Below are positions 43,723 through 53,530 of a stretch of DNA of 64,000 nucleotides, in pieces. Position 1 is the stretch's first letter. The number at the start of each line of letters is the position of its first letter. The DNA comes from an unicellular cyanobacterium SU2. Its GTDB lineage: Bacteria; Cyanobacteriota; Cyanobacteriia; Cyanobacteriales; Microcystaceae. The stretch covers positions 209,297 to 273,296 of the forward strand of contig NEED01000023.1 of the NCBI GenBank assembly GCA_002110465.1, read 5' to 3'. The position numbers were made by a program, and so were the translations under genes. The notes beneath the pieces are model-generated. The model worked only from the letters and a program-made list of their open reading frames with translations. It had not been told where the DNA came from and did no database searches.

Positions 43723-46700
43723 CTACCACAAAGGTGAACCAGGGGATGGGGAAGGAATATTAATAGGTTCGGTAGACTTTTCAACAGCATTACTAGAATT
43801 TTTAGAAGGTATTATAGTGGGTGTCCTCTTACCTTGATTCGGTGATGCTTGGGATGTTGGGATAGATTGATTAGTAATCTTTAGTTGCTGAATTTTGGCT
43901 TGAATTTCTTGAATATTTGCATTAACTTGTAACAGTTTCGTTTCAATTTGAGGACGAAATGCAATATCAGAATCGATCCTATTTAATTGTTCTCTAACCT
44001 TTTCCCAGTGATTTTGAGCAATGGTATATTGATCAATGGTTTGTGCGGTATCTGTCTGATGGGTTGCATCTTTAATAAGTTGGGTAGCTATATTAAATTG
44101 TTGTTGTGCTTTTTGTTCCCGTGCTATTTGATTGTTTAATTGCTTAATTTTAATTTCTACAGCCACCAAAGCAGCGTCAATTGACTTCAGTTGTTCTGAT
44201 AATTGTGGGTTCAAAGAAACTTCTGAAGAAAGAGCCTTCAGTTGATTTTGTGCTTGTTCCAATTGCTGTTTAGCTTCTTGATATTGTTCAATCGTGTTGG
44301 CATTTTGCGCCAATTGAACCGCTTCTAACACCAGTTGAGATGCCTTGGTAAATTTTGCTTGAGACTGTTGTTCTTGAGAAAGAGTTTCATCAAGTTGATC
44401 TAATTGTTTTTGAAACCGGGTTAATGCTTGTTGAGATTGGTCATAAATAGGAGCATCTGTCGCAAGATTACTAAGTTGGCTAATGGCTGCCAATAAGTGA
44501 TCGCGATGCTGTTGTAATTCCCCTATATTTTCAGCTTTTTCAAGATCTAACAGTGTTTGTTCGGCCTCACTTAATCGTTGACTATAAATAGTATCTAATT
44601 CCTCATCTTCAACACAATTATTCAGGAATTTACATAAACTCGCTACATAGGGAGATTTTAGACCGATGACTATTCCTCCTAACATCACAAATGGAATCAA
44701 AAATCCTAAGACGATAAAACCAATGGCTACCCTTAACGTGGGACGGGGTTTATCAGTTTCGGTGGGAGAAATGTTTTCCAACTGCTGTTGAGATTGCTTT
44801 ACTCCCTTTATCTGTCCTAAATACTGCTGACAGATGACAGATGCTTTTTTTTCGAGATCGGTTTGGGGATTTTGTAAACTAGGGAGATTTTTTAGGCGAT
44901 CGCAGCAGATATCTAACCAGTTCTTCCAAGAACCGCCCACCTCGATCTTAATAGTGCCGTCCTCATAACCACTCACTAAATGTTGACCATCATGACTAAA
45001 AAGAAGGCAAGTGACTTGCCCCTGTTGGTGTGGTTGGGGATAGTTTAACGGTTGACCATCAGCCGTCCATAAACGAAGCTTTCCGTCTACTTCTCCAGTC
45101 ACTAAAAGTTGATCATCAGGACTAAATGCCACCCGATTGATAGGAGAATCGAGAGGGGGAATAAAAGATTTAAGGGGTTTTCCTTCAAGAGTCCAAACAC
45201 AGATCGTTCCGTCTTGACCCCCACTGACTAAAGAGTTTCCGTCAGAACTCATCGCAATTGTATTTACTCGTCCTTGATCACTAGAAAAGGAACGTCCTAA
45301 CCATAAATTTTCTTGGTTCCATCGCCAAATTGTTCCTTCCCCACCACTACTGATTAATGTTTGTCCATCAGGGGTAAATACTAAAGCCGTTACTTCTTCT
45401 CCCATCCAAAGGTGATAAACTTCTTCCCCGTCAGGATTCCAGAGTTTAATGCTCCTATCTCGTCCTCCAGTAGCGATATAGTGACCTTGGGGACTATAAG
45501 CAAGGCAAGTTATTTCGTGATCATGGGCTTTAATCGAGTCAGTCAAGGGCTTTCCTTGAACACTCCACAGACGAATAGTTTGATCTCTACTCCCTGTGAC
45601 AAAGATATCTCCTTGAGGACTAAAAGCAATACAGGTTACATCCCACTCATGGGCTTTAATTGGGTTGCTTAGAGGCTTTCCTTCTAAGTTCCATAACCGA
45701 ATAAAACCATTACCCCAATTACTCACCAAGATTTGAGCATCAGGACTAATAGCAATTGACCAAACTTGTTGATCCTTTCCCTTTGTTGCTTGAATTAGGG
45801 TGTGACCTTGAAGATCCCATAAACGAACCGTCTTGTCACTGCTTCCACTGACGAGGGTTTTGTTATTGGGACTAAAAGCCACACAACAGACAGCACTTTG
45901 ATGACCAATTAATAGGGAAAAAACCTGATTTCCTTGACGGTTCCAGAAACGGATAGTGCGATCGCTGCTTCCACTGGCAATGATTTGGCTATCGGGACTA
46001 ATGGCCACGGATAATATTTTATCTTGATGGCCTTCGATGGGAGGACTAATTAAGTCACCTTGGAAGTTCCATACTTTTAGGGTTTTGTCTGAACTTCCAC
46101 TAACGAAATATTGTCCATCAGGACTAAAAGCTACGGCGTTAATGGGTTGTTGATGAGCTTTAATGGGGGAAATAATCTCTTGTAGTGTTTGTTCTTGATG
46201 TTTCCATAGTTTCAGGGTTTGATCCCAACTGCTCGTGACGAAATATTGTCCATCGGGACTTATGGCAATACTGGTTATTTCTGCTTCATGACCTTGACAA
46301 GGTGGGGCGAGGGGTTTTCCTTGAAAATTCCATAATTGTAGGATGCCATTGTGAGTACCACTGATTATATAGTCTCCTAGGGGACTACAGGCGATCGCTG
46401 TCACAGGTGAGTCATGACCCGCAATTTTATGAGTAAGGGGGTTTCTCTGATGATCCCAAATTCTCAGGGTGTGATCGGCACTGCCACTAATAATGTATTT
46501 GCCATCATGACTAAAGATTACTCTGGTTACGTGAGACCCATGACCATGAATAGGTGGGTAGATGGTTTCTCCTTTGAGGTTCCATACTATGATGCTTCCA
46601 TCCCAACTACCATTAATAATCGATTTTCCATCGGGACTAAAAGCAACTGTTGTCACTTTTCCTTGGTGAACCCAAAAACAATTTTGCTCACGCTCCTCTT

Positions 46701-46926
46701 CCATTCCTCTTCTTAAACTAGCTTGTAAAGTTGGTAATAATGATTGAGTATATTTGTCGAATTTTTCCTCTAAAGTGTGAATCGCTAATATTAAACTTTC
46801 AAGGAGTTTAATTCTTGAAATCGGTTGAAATTGCGTCTTTTTTTTGCTTATATTTGCTTGATATAAGTTGCCCTTTGACGGCTTAAATTGTTGCCTAGAA
46901 TGGTCAATTTGGGGATTTTTCCACAT
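43723..46926 (-). CDS. WD40-repeat protein with transmembrane segment and coiled-coil tail
   Basis: The 1067-aa protein has an ~80-residue N-terminal region. About 14-15 WD40 repeats follow (residues ~85-670; units such as VAFSPDGQYFVSGSSDKTLKVW). One membrane helix lies near 735-757 (AIGFIVLGFLIPFVMLGGIVIGL). A Gln/Ala-rich tail of three ~85-residue coiled-coil repeats and a Ser/Pro end complete it. No ATPase, kinase or peptidase domain is visible. The propeller and tail lie on opposite sides of a membrane, so it could link cytoplasmic sensing to the periplasm or lumen; this is inference. It is a single gene, convergent with tRNA-Arg. Confidence 0.82.
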   Translation of the reverse strand: MWKNPQIDHSRQQFKPSKGNLYQANISKKKTQFQPISRIKLLESLILAIHTLEEKFDKYTQSLLPTLQASLRRGMEEEREQNCFWVHQGKVTTVAFSPDGKSIINGSWDGSIIVWNLKGETIYPPIHGHGSHVTRVIFSHDGKYIISGSADHTLRIWDHQRNPLTHKIAGHDSPVTAIACSPLGDYIISGTHNGILQLWNFQGKPLAPPCQGHEAEITSIAISPDGQYFVTSSWDQTLKLWKHQEQTLQEIISPIKAHQQPINAVAFSPDGQYFVSGSSDKTLKVWNFQGDLISPPIEGHQDKILSVAISPDSQIIASGSSDRTIRFWNRQGNQVFSLLIGHQSAVCCVAFSPNNKTLVSGSSDKTVRLWDLQGHTLIQATKGKDQQVWSIAISPDAQILVSNWGNGFIRLWNLEGKPLSNPIKAHEWDVTCIAFSPQGDIFVTGSRDQTIRLWSVQGKPLTDSIKAHDHEITCLAYSPQGHYIATGGRDRSIKLWNPDGEEVYHLWMGEEVTALVFTPDGQTLISSGGEGTIWRWNQENLWLGRSFSSDQGRVNTIAMSSDGNSLVSGGQDGTICVWTLEGKPLKSFIPPLDSPINRVAFSPDDQLLVTGEVDGKLRLWTADGQPLNYPQPHQQGQVTCLLFSHDGQHLVSGYEDGTIKIEVGGSWKNWLDICCDRLKNLPSLQNPQTDLEKKASVICQQYLGQIKGVKQSQQQLENISPTETDKPRPTLRVAIGFIVLGFLIPFVMLGGIVIGLKSPYVASLCKFLNNCVEDEELDTIYSQRLSEAEQTLLDLEKAENIGELQQHRDHLLAAISQLSNLATDAPIYDQSQQALTRFQKQLDQLDETLSQEQQSQAKFTKASQLVLEAVQLAQNANTIEQYQEAKQQLEQAQNQLKALSSEVSLNPQLSEQLKSIDAALVAVEIKIKQLNNQIAREQKAQQQFNIATQLIKDATHQTDTAQTIDQYTIAQNHWEKVREQLNRIDSDIAFRPQIETKLLQVNANIQEIQAKIQQLKITNQSIPTSQASPNQGKRTPTIIPSKNSSNAVEKSTEPINIPSPSPGSPLW

Positions 46927-47346
46927 GATTTAGTTGAACAATACATAGAGCAATGACTAGATAGTATCTTAAATGATCAATAACATAAATAGCTTGTTAT
47001 TCTTATCTTTAGGGCATAGAAACTCTTAGCAATCTAGCTAAAAATATTAGGGTATTTCTCAAAATAATGAAGATCGAATCATTGGTAAGCAAGTGGACAC
47101 AATACAGATAAGTTTGCAGTAGGTTTCCTTGGGGCTAAGAAAGCTGTTGACGACGGAAGGTTAACGCCCAAAGTCACGAACGTTTAGATGTTACCTTTAA
47201 TTACACCGACCGACTTACTGATTAGATTTGACTTACTAGACTGGGAATATTAGCATAAATTTTTGTTGAGGATTTCTAAAACATCCCTAGATAACTCGAT
47301 AAACTCACACTTAGTAGTCAGTCTCAATTTAGTGTCAACGAGCATT
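46927..47346. other. Intergenic gap between divergent genes
   Basis: This 420-nt gap separates the leftward WD40 gene and rightward hemJ. I see no repeat, RNA fold or small gene; it must contain both promoters. Confidence 0.4.
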
Positions 47347-47913
47347 ATGGCGTATTATTGGTTTAAAGCTTTTCACCTTATTGGTATTGTAGTTTGGTTT
47401 GCAGGATTATTTTATTTGGTACGGTTGTTTGTCTACCATGCAGAAGCTTCTCAACAAACAGAACCTGCTCAAACTATTCTCACAACTCAGTACAAGATTA
47501 TGGAGAAACGCCTCTATAACATTATTACTACCCCAGGAATGGCCGTTACGGTAGCTATGGCGATCGGGTTAATTTCCACAGAACCCGAAATTCTAAAATC
47601 AGGATGGTTACATATTAAGTTAGCTTTTGTTGCCCTACTTTTGGCTTATCATTTCTTTTGTGGGCGGATTATGAAACAGTTGGAAAAGGGAGAATGTCAA
47701 TGGACAGGTCAACAGTTTCGGGCGTTAAATGAAGCCCCAACGGTATTGTTAGTGGTGATTGTTTTACTAGCTGTTTTTAAAGGGAATTTACCTTTAGATT
47801 TAACCACATGGCTAATTTTTGCCCTGGTTATTGCGATGGCTGCTTCAATTCAGCTTTATGCGAAAAAACGTCGTCTCGATCAAGAAAAACTACAAGAAGC
47901 CATTCAAGAATAA
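47347..47913 (+). CDS. hemJ: Protoporphyrinogen IX oxidase HemJ
   Basis: HemJ oxidises protoporphyrinogen IX, the last step before the heme/chlorophyll branch, in most cyanobacteria. The 188-aa membrane protein starts AYYWFKAFHLIGIVVWFAGLFYLVRLFVYH with the family histidine, and has EKRLYNIITTPGMA, WLHIKLAFVALLLAYH and LNEAPTVLLVVIV. Four to five helices are predicted. The start at ATG 47347 is chosen because earlier in-frame residues are not conserved in HemJ. A large hairpin follows the gene. Confidence 0.92.
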   Translation: MAYYWFKAFHLIGIVVWFAGLFYLVRLFVYHAEASQQTEPAQTILTTQYKIMEKRLYNIITTPGMAVTVAMAIGLISTEPEILKSGWLHIKLAFVALLLAYHFFCGRIMKQLEKGECQWTGQQFRALNEAPTVLLVVIVLLAVFKGNLPLDLTTWLIFALVIAMAASIQLYAKKRRLDQEKLQEAIQE

Positions 47914-47949
47914 GTAAAAATAACTAGAAAGAAGTGTCTTTAAGAGCTT

Positions 47950-47995
47950 AGGGATCAGCAAAAACTCTATTGCTAGTTTGCTTCTAAAGATCCCT
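47950..47995 (+). terminator. Hairpin after hemJ
   Basis: AGGGATC (47950-47956) pairs with GATCCCT (47989-47995), and AGCAA/TTTGCT can pair inside. It begins 37 nt after the hemJ stop. A T run is lacking, so it is a possible terminator or 3'-end structure. Confidence 0.4.
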
Positions 47996-48411
47996 GACTC
48001 CCCCTCTAATTTGACTGATTCTGTTCATTTTTTGAACTTAGATAAATCATTAAGTTTAGTAAAGATTGGGGTATTTATTCAAAACATAGTGCTAATCTAT
48101 AAATAGGCACAAAAGAAGTTCACCATACTTCTAATAAAGGAATTGATTAGAGTTTGTGCCACCTACTCTGAATCAATACGGTGATTTTCTTTCCACCACA
48201 TTATTTTTGAAAAAGATGGTATCGGCCTCGACAATTTAGGAAAATTTTCCGAAAGTCAATTGTTACGAGTAGCCGCCATAATCAACACCTGAATCGGATA
48301 TAAGATGTGGTAAAATTAAGGGAAGTCATTGTTGAATCGGTGTCAACCTTAGTAACTATCTAACTAATTTCTTTAGAATTCTAGGAGTCCATATCCTTTG
48401 TACACTGATTA

Positions 48412-48431
48412 ACCCGCCTCCGTAGGCGGGT
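48412..48431. terminator. GC-rich hairpin beyond hypE
   Basis: ACCCGCCT and AGGCGGGT form a perfect 8-bp stem with a 4-nt loop (CCGT), by far the most GC-rich element of this AT-rich gap. It lies 87 nt beyond the hypE stop. The following bases are T-rich on the plus strand but not a pure run. Confidence 0.5.
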
Positions 48432-48517
48432 AAGTTGTTTGAATTTTATTAGTTCTACTTTGAGTTTGACAAAAGGTAGTTTATGGACAACTTACTCTTT
48501 TTCAGAACACTCAAACC

Positions 48518-49564
48518 TTAACAAATTCTAGGTAATTGTTCCCCGCTTAACATATCAACAATACGATTGGCTCCAATTTTACTCTCTAAAGTCACTAACC
48601 CCATCCCTGTTCCTCTTCCTGTAACTTGACCAATAATGCAAGGGTTTTGTTGATGCGATCGCATAATTTTTAGGGTAGTATCTACAGAGTCTTGGGGAAT
48701 AAACGCGACAAACCTTCCTTCATTAGCGACATAGAGGGGATCAAACCCTAAAATTTCACAAGCCCCCTGAACATCTTCACGCACGGAAATAGCGTTTTCT
48801 TGAATATTAAGAATAACCCCTGCACCCATCGCAATTTCATTCAAGGCACTGGCTAAACCGCCACGGGTAAGATCTCGTAGGCAATGAATAGTTATTCCAG
48901 CCTCTAGCATAGCTAATACAAGGGAATGTAAAGGGGCGCAGTCACTTTCGATGGTTGTCTCGAATTCTAACCCTTCTCGGACGGCCATAATGGCGATACC
49001 GTGGCGGCCTAAATCTCCATTGATTAGGATAGCATCCCCTGGTTGAACGCTTTGAGGAGCAATTATTTGATTATGTTCAACCATACCTACCCCTGCGGTA
49101 TTGATAAATACACCGTCTCCTTTGCCCCGATCAACTACTTTGGTATCTCCCGTGATAATCTCAACTTGAGCAATTTGAGCAGCATTTTGTAGGGACTGAA
49201 CCACATTCCAAAGGGTTTCCATTGGTAGTCCTTCTTCTAAAATAAACCCCACACTAAGATAACAGGGACGCGCCCCACTCATGGCTAAATCATTAACAGT
49301 TCCATTAATAGCTAAACTACCAATATCTCCCCCAGGAAAAAATAGAGGATGAATAACATAGGAGTCAGTGGTAAAAGCGATTTTATTGGCGTTTAAATTA
49401 ACAACAGCAGAATCATGAGGGGGGATATTTTGAGTGGTCTTGAAAGCAGGAAAAATCATTTTTTCGAGCAACTGCTGCATCAATTTTCCTCCTCCTCCAT
49501 GAGCAAGTAAGACTTGAGGATATTGATCGAGAGGTATCGGACACGATACGTTAAAATTAGTCAT
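48518..49564 (-). CDS. hypE: Hydrogenase maturation protein HypE
   Basis: HypE accepts the carbamoyl group from HypF on its C-terminal cysteine and dehydrates it to the cyanide ligand of NiFe hydrogenases. The 348-aa protein has [19 protein letters not shown] near the N-terminus, [48 protein letters not shown], and ends with SGEQLPRIC, keeping the terminal cysteine. It implies a bidirectional or uptake NiFe hydrogenase in this organism. Other hyp genes are not in the window. Confidence 0.96.
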   Translation of the reverse strand: MTNFNVSCPIPLDQYPQVLLAHGGGGKLMQQLLEKMIFPAFKTTQNIPPHDSAVVNLNANKIAFTTDSYVIHPLFFPGGDIGSLAINGTVNDLAMSGARPCYLSVGFILEEGLPMETLWNVVQSLQNAAQIAQVEIITGDTKVVDRGKGDGVFINTAGVGMVEHNQIIAPQSVQPGDAILINGDLGRHGIAIMAVREGLEFETTIESDCAPLHSLVLAMLEAGITIHCLRDLTRGGLASALNEIAMGAGVILNIQENAISVREDVQGACEILGFDPLYVANEGRFVAFIPQDSVDTTLKIMRSHQQNPCIIGQVTGRGTGMGLVTLESKIGANRIVDMLSGEQLPRIC

Positions 49565-49739
49565 AAATGATTAGAAATTTGAGCATTAAGAGCCAGGTGT
49601 TGGAATAAGAGGTGATTACCTCACTAATCTGACCAAGGCCATGACAAACAATTAGCCGCAAAAATTAATTTTAGATTGTAGTTAAGGTTAACTGGATTAC
49701 TGCTTAACTTAATTAATTATTAATTTAAATTAAATTATT

Positions 49740-50117
49740 ATGAAATTAAAACTTAAAGAGCTTGAGATTCCTGATGATAATCCTTTTGCAAATGATAAGT
49801 TAGATCGTCACAGTGAAATTGAGAATTTAACCCCTATTGTTCTTAATGTTGATGCACCTTTGGTAATGACAATTAATGCTGCTTGGGGAACGGGAAAAAC
49901 GACTTTTGTTCGGTTATGGCGTGCTTATTTAGAACAAAATAATTACCAATCTCTTTATTTTAATGCTTGGGAAACTGATTATACTGATCTAGTAGATAGA
50001 ATTAAGGACTTTCCAGGATTTGAAGAAGGAGAAGAAATAATGGATGTCATGGATTTTCTTCAATCTCAGCTATTTCAACAAATTGAACTATTACATCGAA
50101 TCAATATTGAGGTTTAA
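49740..50117 (+). pseudogene. KAP-family P-loop NTPase, remnant
   Basis: The 125-aa frame starts with a KAP NTPase N-terminus: LEIPDDNPFANDKLDRHSEIENLTPIV, Walker A AAWGTGKTTFVRLW, then SLYFNAWETDY. Full-length members are around 450 aa or more. Right after NAWETDYTD the sequence jumps to LVDRIKDFPGFEEGEEIMDVMDFLQSQ, which may be the end of the original protein, so an in-frame deletion is likely. Walker B and the rest of the core are absent, and ATPase activity is not expected. KAP NTPases often belong to defence or membrane-associated systems. Confidence 0.75.
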
Positions 50118-50137
50118 TTCTTGTTGAAATTAGCCTT

Positions 50138-50202
50138 GTAGGGTGAGCAAAATCCTTAATTATTTAATTCTAATGTTAATAAGATTAATTGGCCTACCCT
50201 AC
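50138..50202. repeat. Inverted repeat (GTAGGGT...ACCCTAC)
   Basis: GTAGGGT at 50138-50144 pairs with ACCCTAC at 50196-50202 around a ~51-nt AT-rich middle. It resembles the element upstream of purD and an arm near 16850, so it may be a miniature dispersed element. Confidence 0.4.
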
Positions 50203-50297
50203 TCTCTACCTTGTTGCCTTTCTCTGTACCCCATCTCTCACAACACCAATTACACTACAATAAGAAAAGTTAATATTATCCGTTTAGTCTAGAAACT

Positions 50298-51383
50298 ATG
50301 TCAGTCTTGGCAGCGATCGCAGTTTTAGCCGTATTAATTGTCGTTCACGAATTAGGTCATTTTGCCGCCGCAAGATTCCAAGGAATCCGAGTTAACCGCT
50401 TTTCTATCGGGTTTGGTCCCACTCTTGTTAAATATCAAGGATCTGAAACCGAATACGCCATTCGCGCTTTTCCTTTGGGGGGATATGTAGGATTTCCCGA
50501 CGATGATCCCGATAGTGAAATTCCCCTAGATGACCCCAATTTACTCCGCAACCGTCCCGTATTCGATCGAGCGATTGTTATTAGTGCCGGGGTAATCGCT
50601 AACCTAATTTTTGCTTATTTTCTCTTAGTCGCGCAAGTCGCCACCGTCGGTATCCAAGATATTCAACCTGGACTAGCTATTCCTAGCATTGAACCCGCAT
50701 CCGCAGCGATGGAAGCAGGAATGAAATCAGGGGATATTATCCTTGCGGTTAATGATACTTCCTTAGATGACTTCCCCGAAGCGACTGATTTCTTTATCAA
50801 AAAAATCCAAAACTCTCCTAATCAACCTCTTCGTTTTACCATTGAACGGAATGACGAAACTTTATCTGTTACCGTTACTCCAAAATCTAATGATCAAGGT
50901 CAAGGTAAAATTGGGGTAGGATTGATCCCTAATATACAACTGAAAAAGTCCCAAGGATTTTTTGATGCGTTTACTTACAGTGCGGATGCTTTCCAAAATT
51001 TAGCAACCCTAACCGCTAAAGGATTTTGGCAACTCGTTAGCAATTTTCAAGAAAACGCTAAACAAGTAGCAGGCCCTGTCAAAATTGTAGAGTATGGTGC
51101 TAGTATTGCCCAAAATAATGCAGGAAATCTCTTCCAATTTGGTGCGCTAATTAGCATTAACTTAGCCATCATTAATATTCTTCCTTTACCTGCTCTTGAT
51201 GGGGGTCAATTAACCTTTTTAATGGTAGAAGGACTACGAGGAAAACCCTTACCCAATAAACTGCAAGAAGGCATCATGCAAACCGGGTTAGTGTTATTGC
51301 TTAGTTTAGGGGTATTTCTGATTGTTCGTGATACCGTTAATTTAGCCTTTTTCCAAGAGTTATTTCAACAAATTGGGTTGTAA
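50298..51383 (+). CDS. Site-2 (RseP-type) intramembrane zinc metalloprotease
   Basis: The 361-aa membrane protease has the HELGH zinc motif in IVVHELGHFAAARFQG (residues 16-22), a PDZ domain around 115-200 (GLAIPSIEPASAAMEAGMKSG), and the second active-site motif NILPLPALDGG near residue 300. This class cleaves membrane-anchored anti-sigma factors and other single-span proteins. The anti-sigma substrate in this organism is unknown. It precedes nth by 16 nt, so the two are likely one transcript. Confidence 0.93.
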   Translation: MSVLAAIAVLAVLIVVHELGHFAAARFQGIRVNRFSIGFGPTLVKYQGSETEYAIRAFPLGGYVGFPDDDPDSEIPLDDPNLLRNRPVFDRAIVISAGVIANLIFAYFLLVAQVATVGIQDIQPGLAIPSIEPASAAMEAGMKSGDIILAVNDTSLDDFPEATDFFIKKIQNSPNQPLRFTIERNDETLSVTVTPKSNDQGQGKIGVGLIPNIQLKKSQGFFDAFTYSADAFQNLATLTAKGFWQLVSNFQENAKQVAGPVKIVEYGASIAQNNAGNLFQFGALISINLAIINILPLPALDGGQLTFLMVEGLRGKPLPNKLQEGIMQTGLVLLLSLGVFLIVRDTVNLAFFQELFQQIGL

Positions 51384-51399
51384 TTTGAGCTAACTAAGT

Positions 51400-52056
51400 A
51401 TGAGTATTCAGCGCAGGGGGAGAACTAAAAAACAGCGAGCATTAGAGATTTTAGATATTTTGAAACGCCTCTATCCTGATGCCACTTGTAGCTTAACTTA
51501 TGACTCCCCTGTGCAGCTTTTGGTTGCCACTATTTTATCGGCACAATGTACTGATGAGCGAGTTAATAAAGTAACCCCTAATCTATTTGCAAAGTTTCCT
51601 GATGCGTTATCCTTAGCTCAAGCAGATCGAGAAGAATTAGAAGCGTTGATCCGTTCGACAGGATTTTATCGTAATAAGGCAAAAAATATTCAAGGTTCCT
51701 GTCAGAAAATCGTTAAAGAATTTGATGGGCAGGTTCCTCAACAAATGGAAAAGTTACTGAGTTTACCAGGCGTTGCTCGCAAAACTGCTAATGTGGTCTT
51801 AGCACATGGATTTGGGATTAATCAAGGGGTAACAGTAGACACCCATGTTAAGCGTTTAAGTGGACGTTTAGGACTCACAAAAGAGACTAATCCTGTGAAA
51901 ATTGAAAGAGACTTAATGAAGCTATTACCTCAACCTGATTGGGAAAACTTTTCAATTCGTATCATTTATCATGGTCGGGCAATTTGTAATGCTAGAAAAC
52001 CAAATTGTCTTGATTGTAAATTAGCTCATTTATGTCCTTCTGTTTTAGATGAATAG
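51400..52056 (+). CDS. nth: Endonuclease III
   Basis: This base-excision glycosylase/AP-lyase removes oxidised pyrimidines. The 218-aa protein has the helix-hairpin-helix LLSLPGVARKTANVVLAHGFG with catalytic lysine in ARKTAN, the catalytic aspartate in VDTHVKRLSGRLGL, and a 4Fe-4S cluster C-x6-C-x2-C-x5-C (CNARKPNCLDCKLAHLC) at the end. It has normal length and all key residues. Confidence 0.96.
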   Translation: MSIQRRGRTKKQRALEILDILKRLYPDATCSLTYDSPVQLLVATILSAQCTDERVNKVTPNLFAKFPDALSLAQADREELEALIRSTGFYRNKAKNIQGSCQKIVKEFDGQVPQQMEKLLSLPGVARKTANVVLAHGFGINQGVTVDTHVKRLSGRLGLTKETNPVKIERDLMKLLPQPDWENFSIRIIYHGRAICNARKPNCLDCKLAHLCPSVLDE

Positions 52057-52068
52057 ACCAAATTGAAA

Positions 52069-52749
52069 TTAAATTTCATCAGGATTAATGCCCAATTCTC
52101 GCAATCTTCTTCCTAACTTTTCTGCTTCTTGTTGTGCAGTTTCTTTGGCTATTCTTTCCTGTAAAGCAGATTCACTAGGGGTAGGAACTAATTCCCCTTC
52201 AAATGTAAAATAACGCAGTTTATTCTCAAAAACTCCTAAATATAACCCTAATTGTTCGCTCCATAAATATCCTTGTTCATTGGGAGTAATCGGTTGATAT
52301 TGTCCTCCCATTAAAGTAAACCCCTGGAATTCTAATGTATTGGGATCAAACCAAAAATAGTCAGGAGTACGGAAAATATTTTGATAGAGATTTTTCTTAG
52401 TTGTTCGGTCAATATTGGCGGTAGAATCAGAGAGAATTTCAATAATAATGTTAGGGTATTTGCCCTCTTCTCCCCAAACTACCCAACTTTTACGGGGTCG
52501 TTTTTCCGTATCTAATACGACAAAAAAATCAGGTCCACAAAAGTCTCGCTTTTTTAATTGACGTTCATTGTAGTAAATCGTCAGATTTCCCGACGCATAG
52601 TAATCATTTTTATCTTGCCATAACCAATCTAAACTGGTTAAAAGTAGGATGATTTGTTGCAAATGTAAATCGCTTTCCAAGGGAGGTTCATCACTCCATA
52701 AGTCAGTAGGAGGACAGGTGATTTCTGGGGTGAGGTCTAAGGTTGTCAT
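52069..52749 (-). CDS. Uma2 family (DUF820) predicted endonuclease
   Basis: The 226-aa protein has GPDFFVVLDTEKRPRKSWVVW, then PNIIIEILSDSTANIDRTTKKNLYQNIFRTPDYFWFDP, which match the Uma2 catalytic strands (PDFFV, IEILS). A charged C-terminal helix (ALQERIAKETAQQEAEKLGRRLRELG) is frequent in this family. It differs clearly from the other Uma2 protein of the window (26.5 kb), so they are not recent copies. Function and partners are unknown. Confidence 0.85.
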   Translation of the reverse strand: MTTLDLTPEITCPPTDLWSDEPPLESDLHLQQIILLLTSLDWLWQDKNDYYASGNLTIYYNERQLKKRDFCGPDFFVVLDTEKRPRKSWVVWGEEGKYPNIIIEILSDSTANIDRTTKKNLYQNIFRTPDYFWFDPNTLEFQGFTLMGGQYQPITPNEQGYLWSEQLGLYLGVFENKLRYFTFEGELVPTPSESALQERIAKETAQQEAEKLGRRLRELGINPDEI

Positions 52750-52897
52750 TGCAGTTAACCATGTTAAGTGGTTAAATCAATTATAGTTTAAAGAATTACT
52801 TCTCAAGCCTTTACTTGTCTAGCTTTTAAGGGTATAATAAAAAGCTATGTCTTTTAAGACGTTAAGTAAACGGTAGCGTTGTCGGAGGAATAAATTT

Positions 52898-53035
52898 GTG
52901 ACTCAGCGTACCCTAGGAGGAACCAATCGAAAGCAAAAGAGAAAATCAGGCTTTCGCGTGCGGATGCGAACTCAAAACGGTCGTAATGTAATTCAAGCTA
53001 GAAGAAAGAAAGGACGGCATCGGTTATCTGTTTGA
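52898..53035 (+). CDS. rpmH: 50S ribosomal protein L34
   Basis: The 45-aa basic protein reads [20 protein letters not shown], then [20 protein letters not shown] and RLSV, a textbook L34. The start is GTG at 52898 with CGGAGGA at 52883-52889. It opens the conserved rpmH-rnpA-yidC-jag cluster. In many bacteria this cluster lies near oriC, but in cyanobacteria that link is loose. Confidence 0.97.
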   Translation: MTQRTLGGTNRKQKRKSGFRVRMRTQNGRNVIQARRKKGRHRLSV

Positions 53036-53146
53036 CCCTTGTCACCCTTGTTTTAAAGGGGTCGAAGTGTTCAGCGTTAGATTAAAATTAAACGCCATAG
53101 GTTGCCTGATAAGTCATTTTCAAACCGATTCTAACCAAGTGACATA

Positions 53147-53530
53147 GTGGGATTACCTAAAGTCCATCGGCTAAAGAACCCCAAAGAGTTCCAAGCTGTT
53201 TATAAACGGGGTCAACGTTATAAAAGTTCTCATCTTTTGATGCGGGTGCTATCGACAAACCATCAAACTAGCACCCCACCCCCAACTCAGTTTGGTATCT
53301 CTGTCAGCCAAAAAGTTAGTAAAAAAGCTGTTGTTCGCAACCGTCTGAAACGACAGATTAAAGCAGCAATTCGGTCTTTACTTCCCATAATTTCCCCAGG
53401 ATTAAAAGTGGTAATTACGGTACGACATCATGGAAGCGAGTGCAATTATGAACATTTTTTGCGAGAATTAAAGCAGTTGTTAATTAAATCTAATATCATC
53501 TATGGGCATACGAGAGAATACTTTTTATGA
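53147..53530 (+). CDS. rnpA: Ribonuclease P protein component
   Basis: It helps the catalytic RNA mature tRNA 5' ends. The 127-aa product begins [21 protein letters not shown] and contains the RNR motif in [19 protein letters not shown]. The GTG start at 53147 is 111 nt after rpmH. Its 3' end overlaps the following PH-domain gene by 29 nt in another frame. Confidence 0.95.
   Translation: MGLPKVHRLKNPKEFQAVYKRGQRYKSSHLLMRVLSTNHQTSTPPPTQFGISVSQKVSKKAVVRNRLKRQIKAAIRSLLPIISPGLKVVITVRHHGSECNYEHFLRELKQLLIKSNIIYGHTREYFL

Larger units (their letters stand above)
47914..48517. other. 604-nt intergenic region with several hairpins
   Basis: No protein gene is visible. From left to right it holds a long hairpin (47950-47995), three short stems at 48114-48132, 48149-48169 and 48227-48269, and an 8-bp stem (48412-48431). 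The 48.11-48.27 kb group could be a structured RNA, but I see no convincing promoter for it. Confidence 0.45.

Noticed and set aside
53502-53530. The 29-nt overlap of rnpA and the PH-domain gene as a frameshift
   Set aside because: Both products are complete with proper ends, so this is an ordinary gene overlap.
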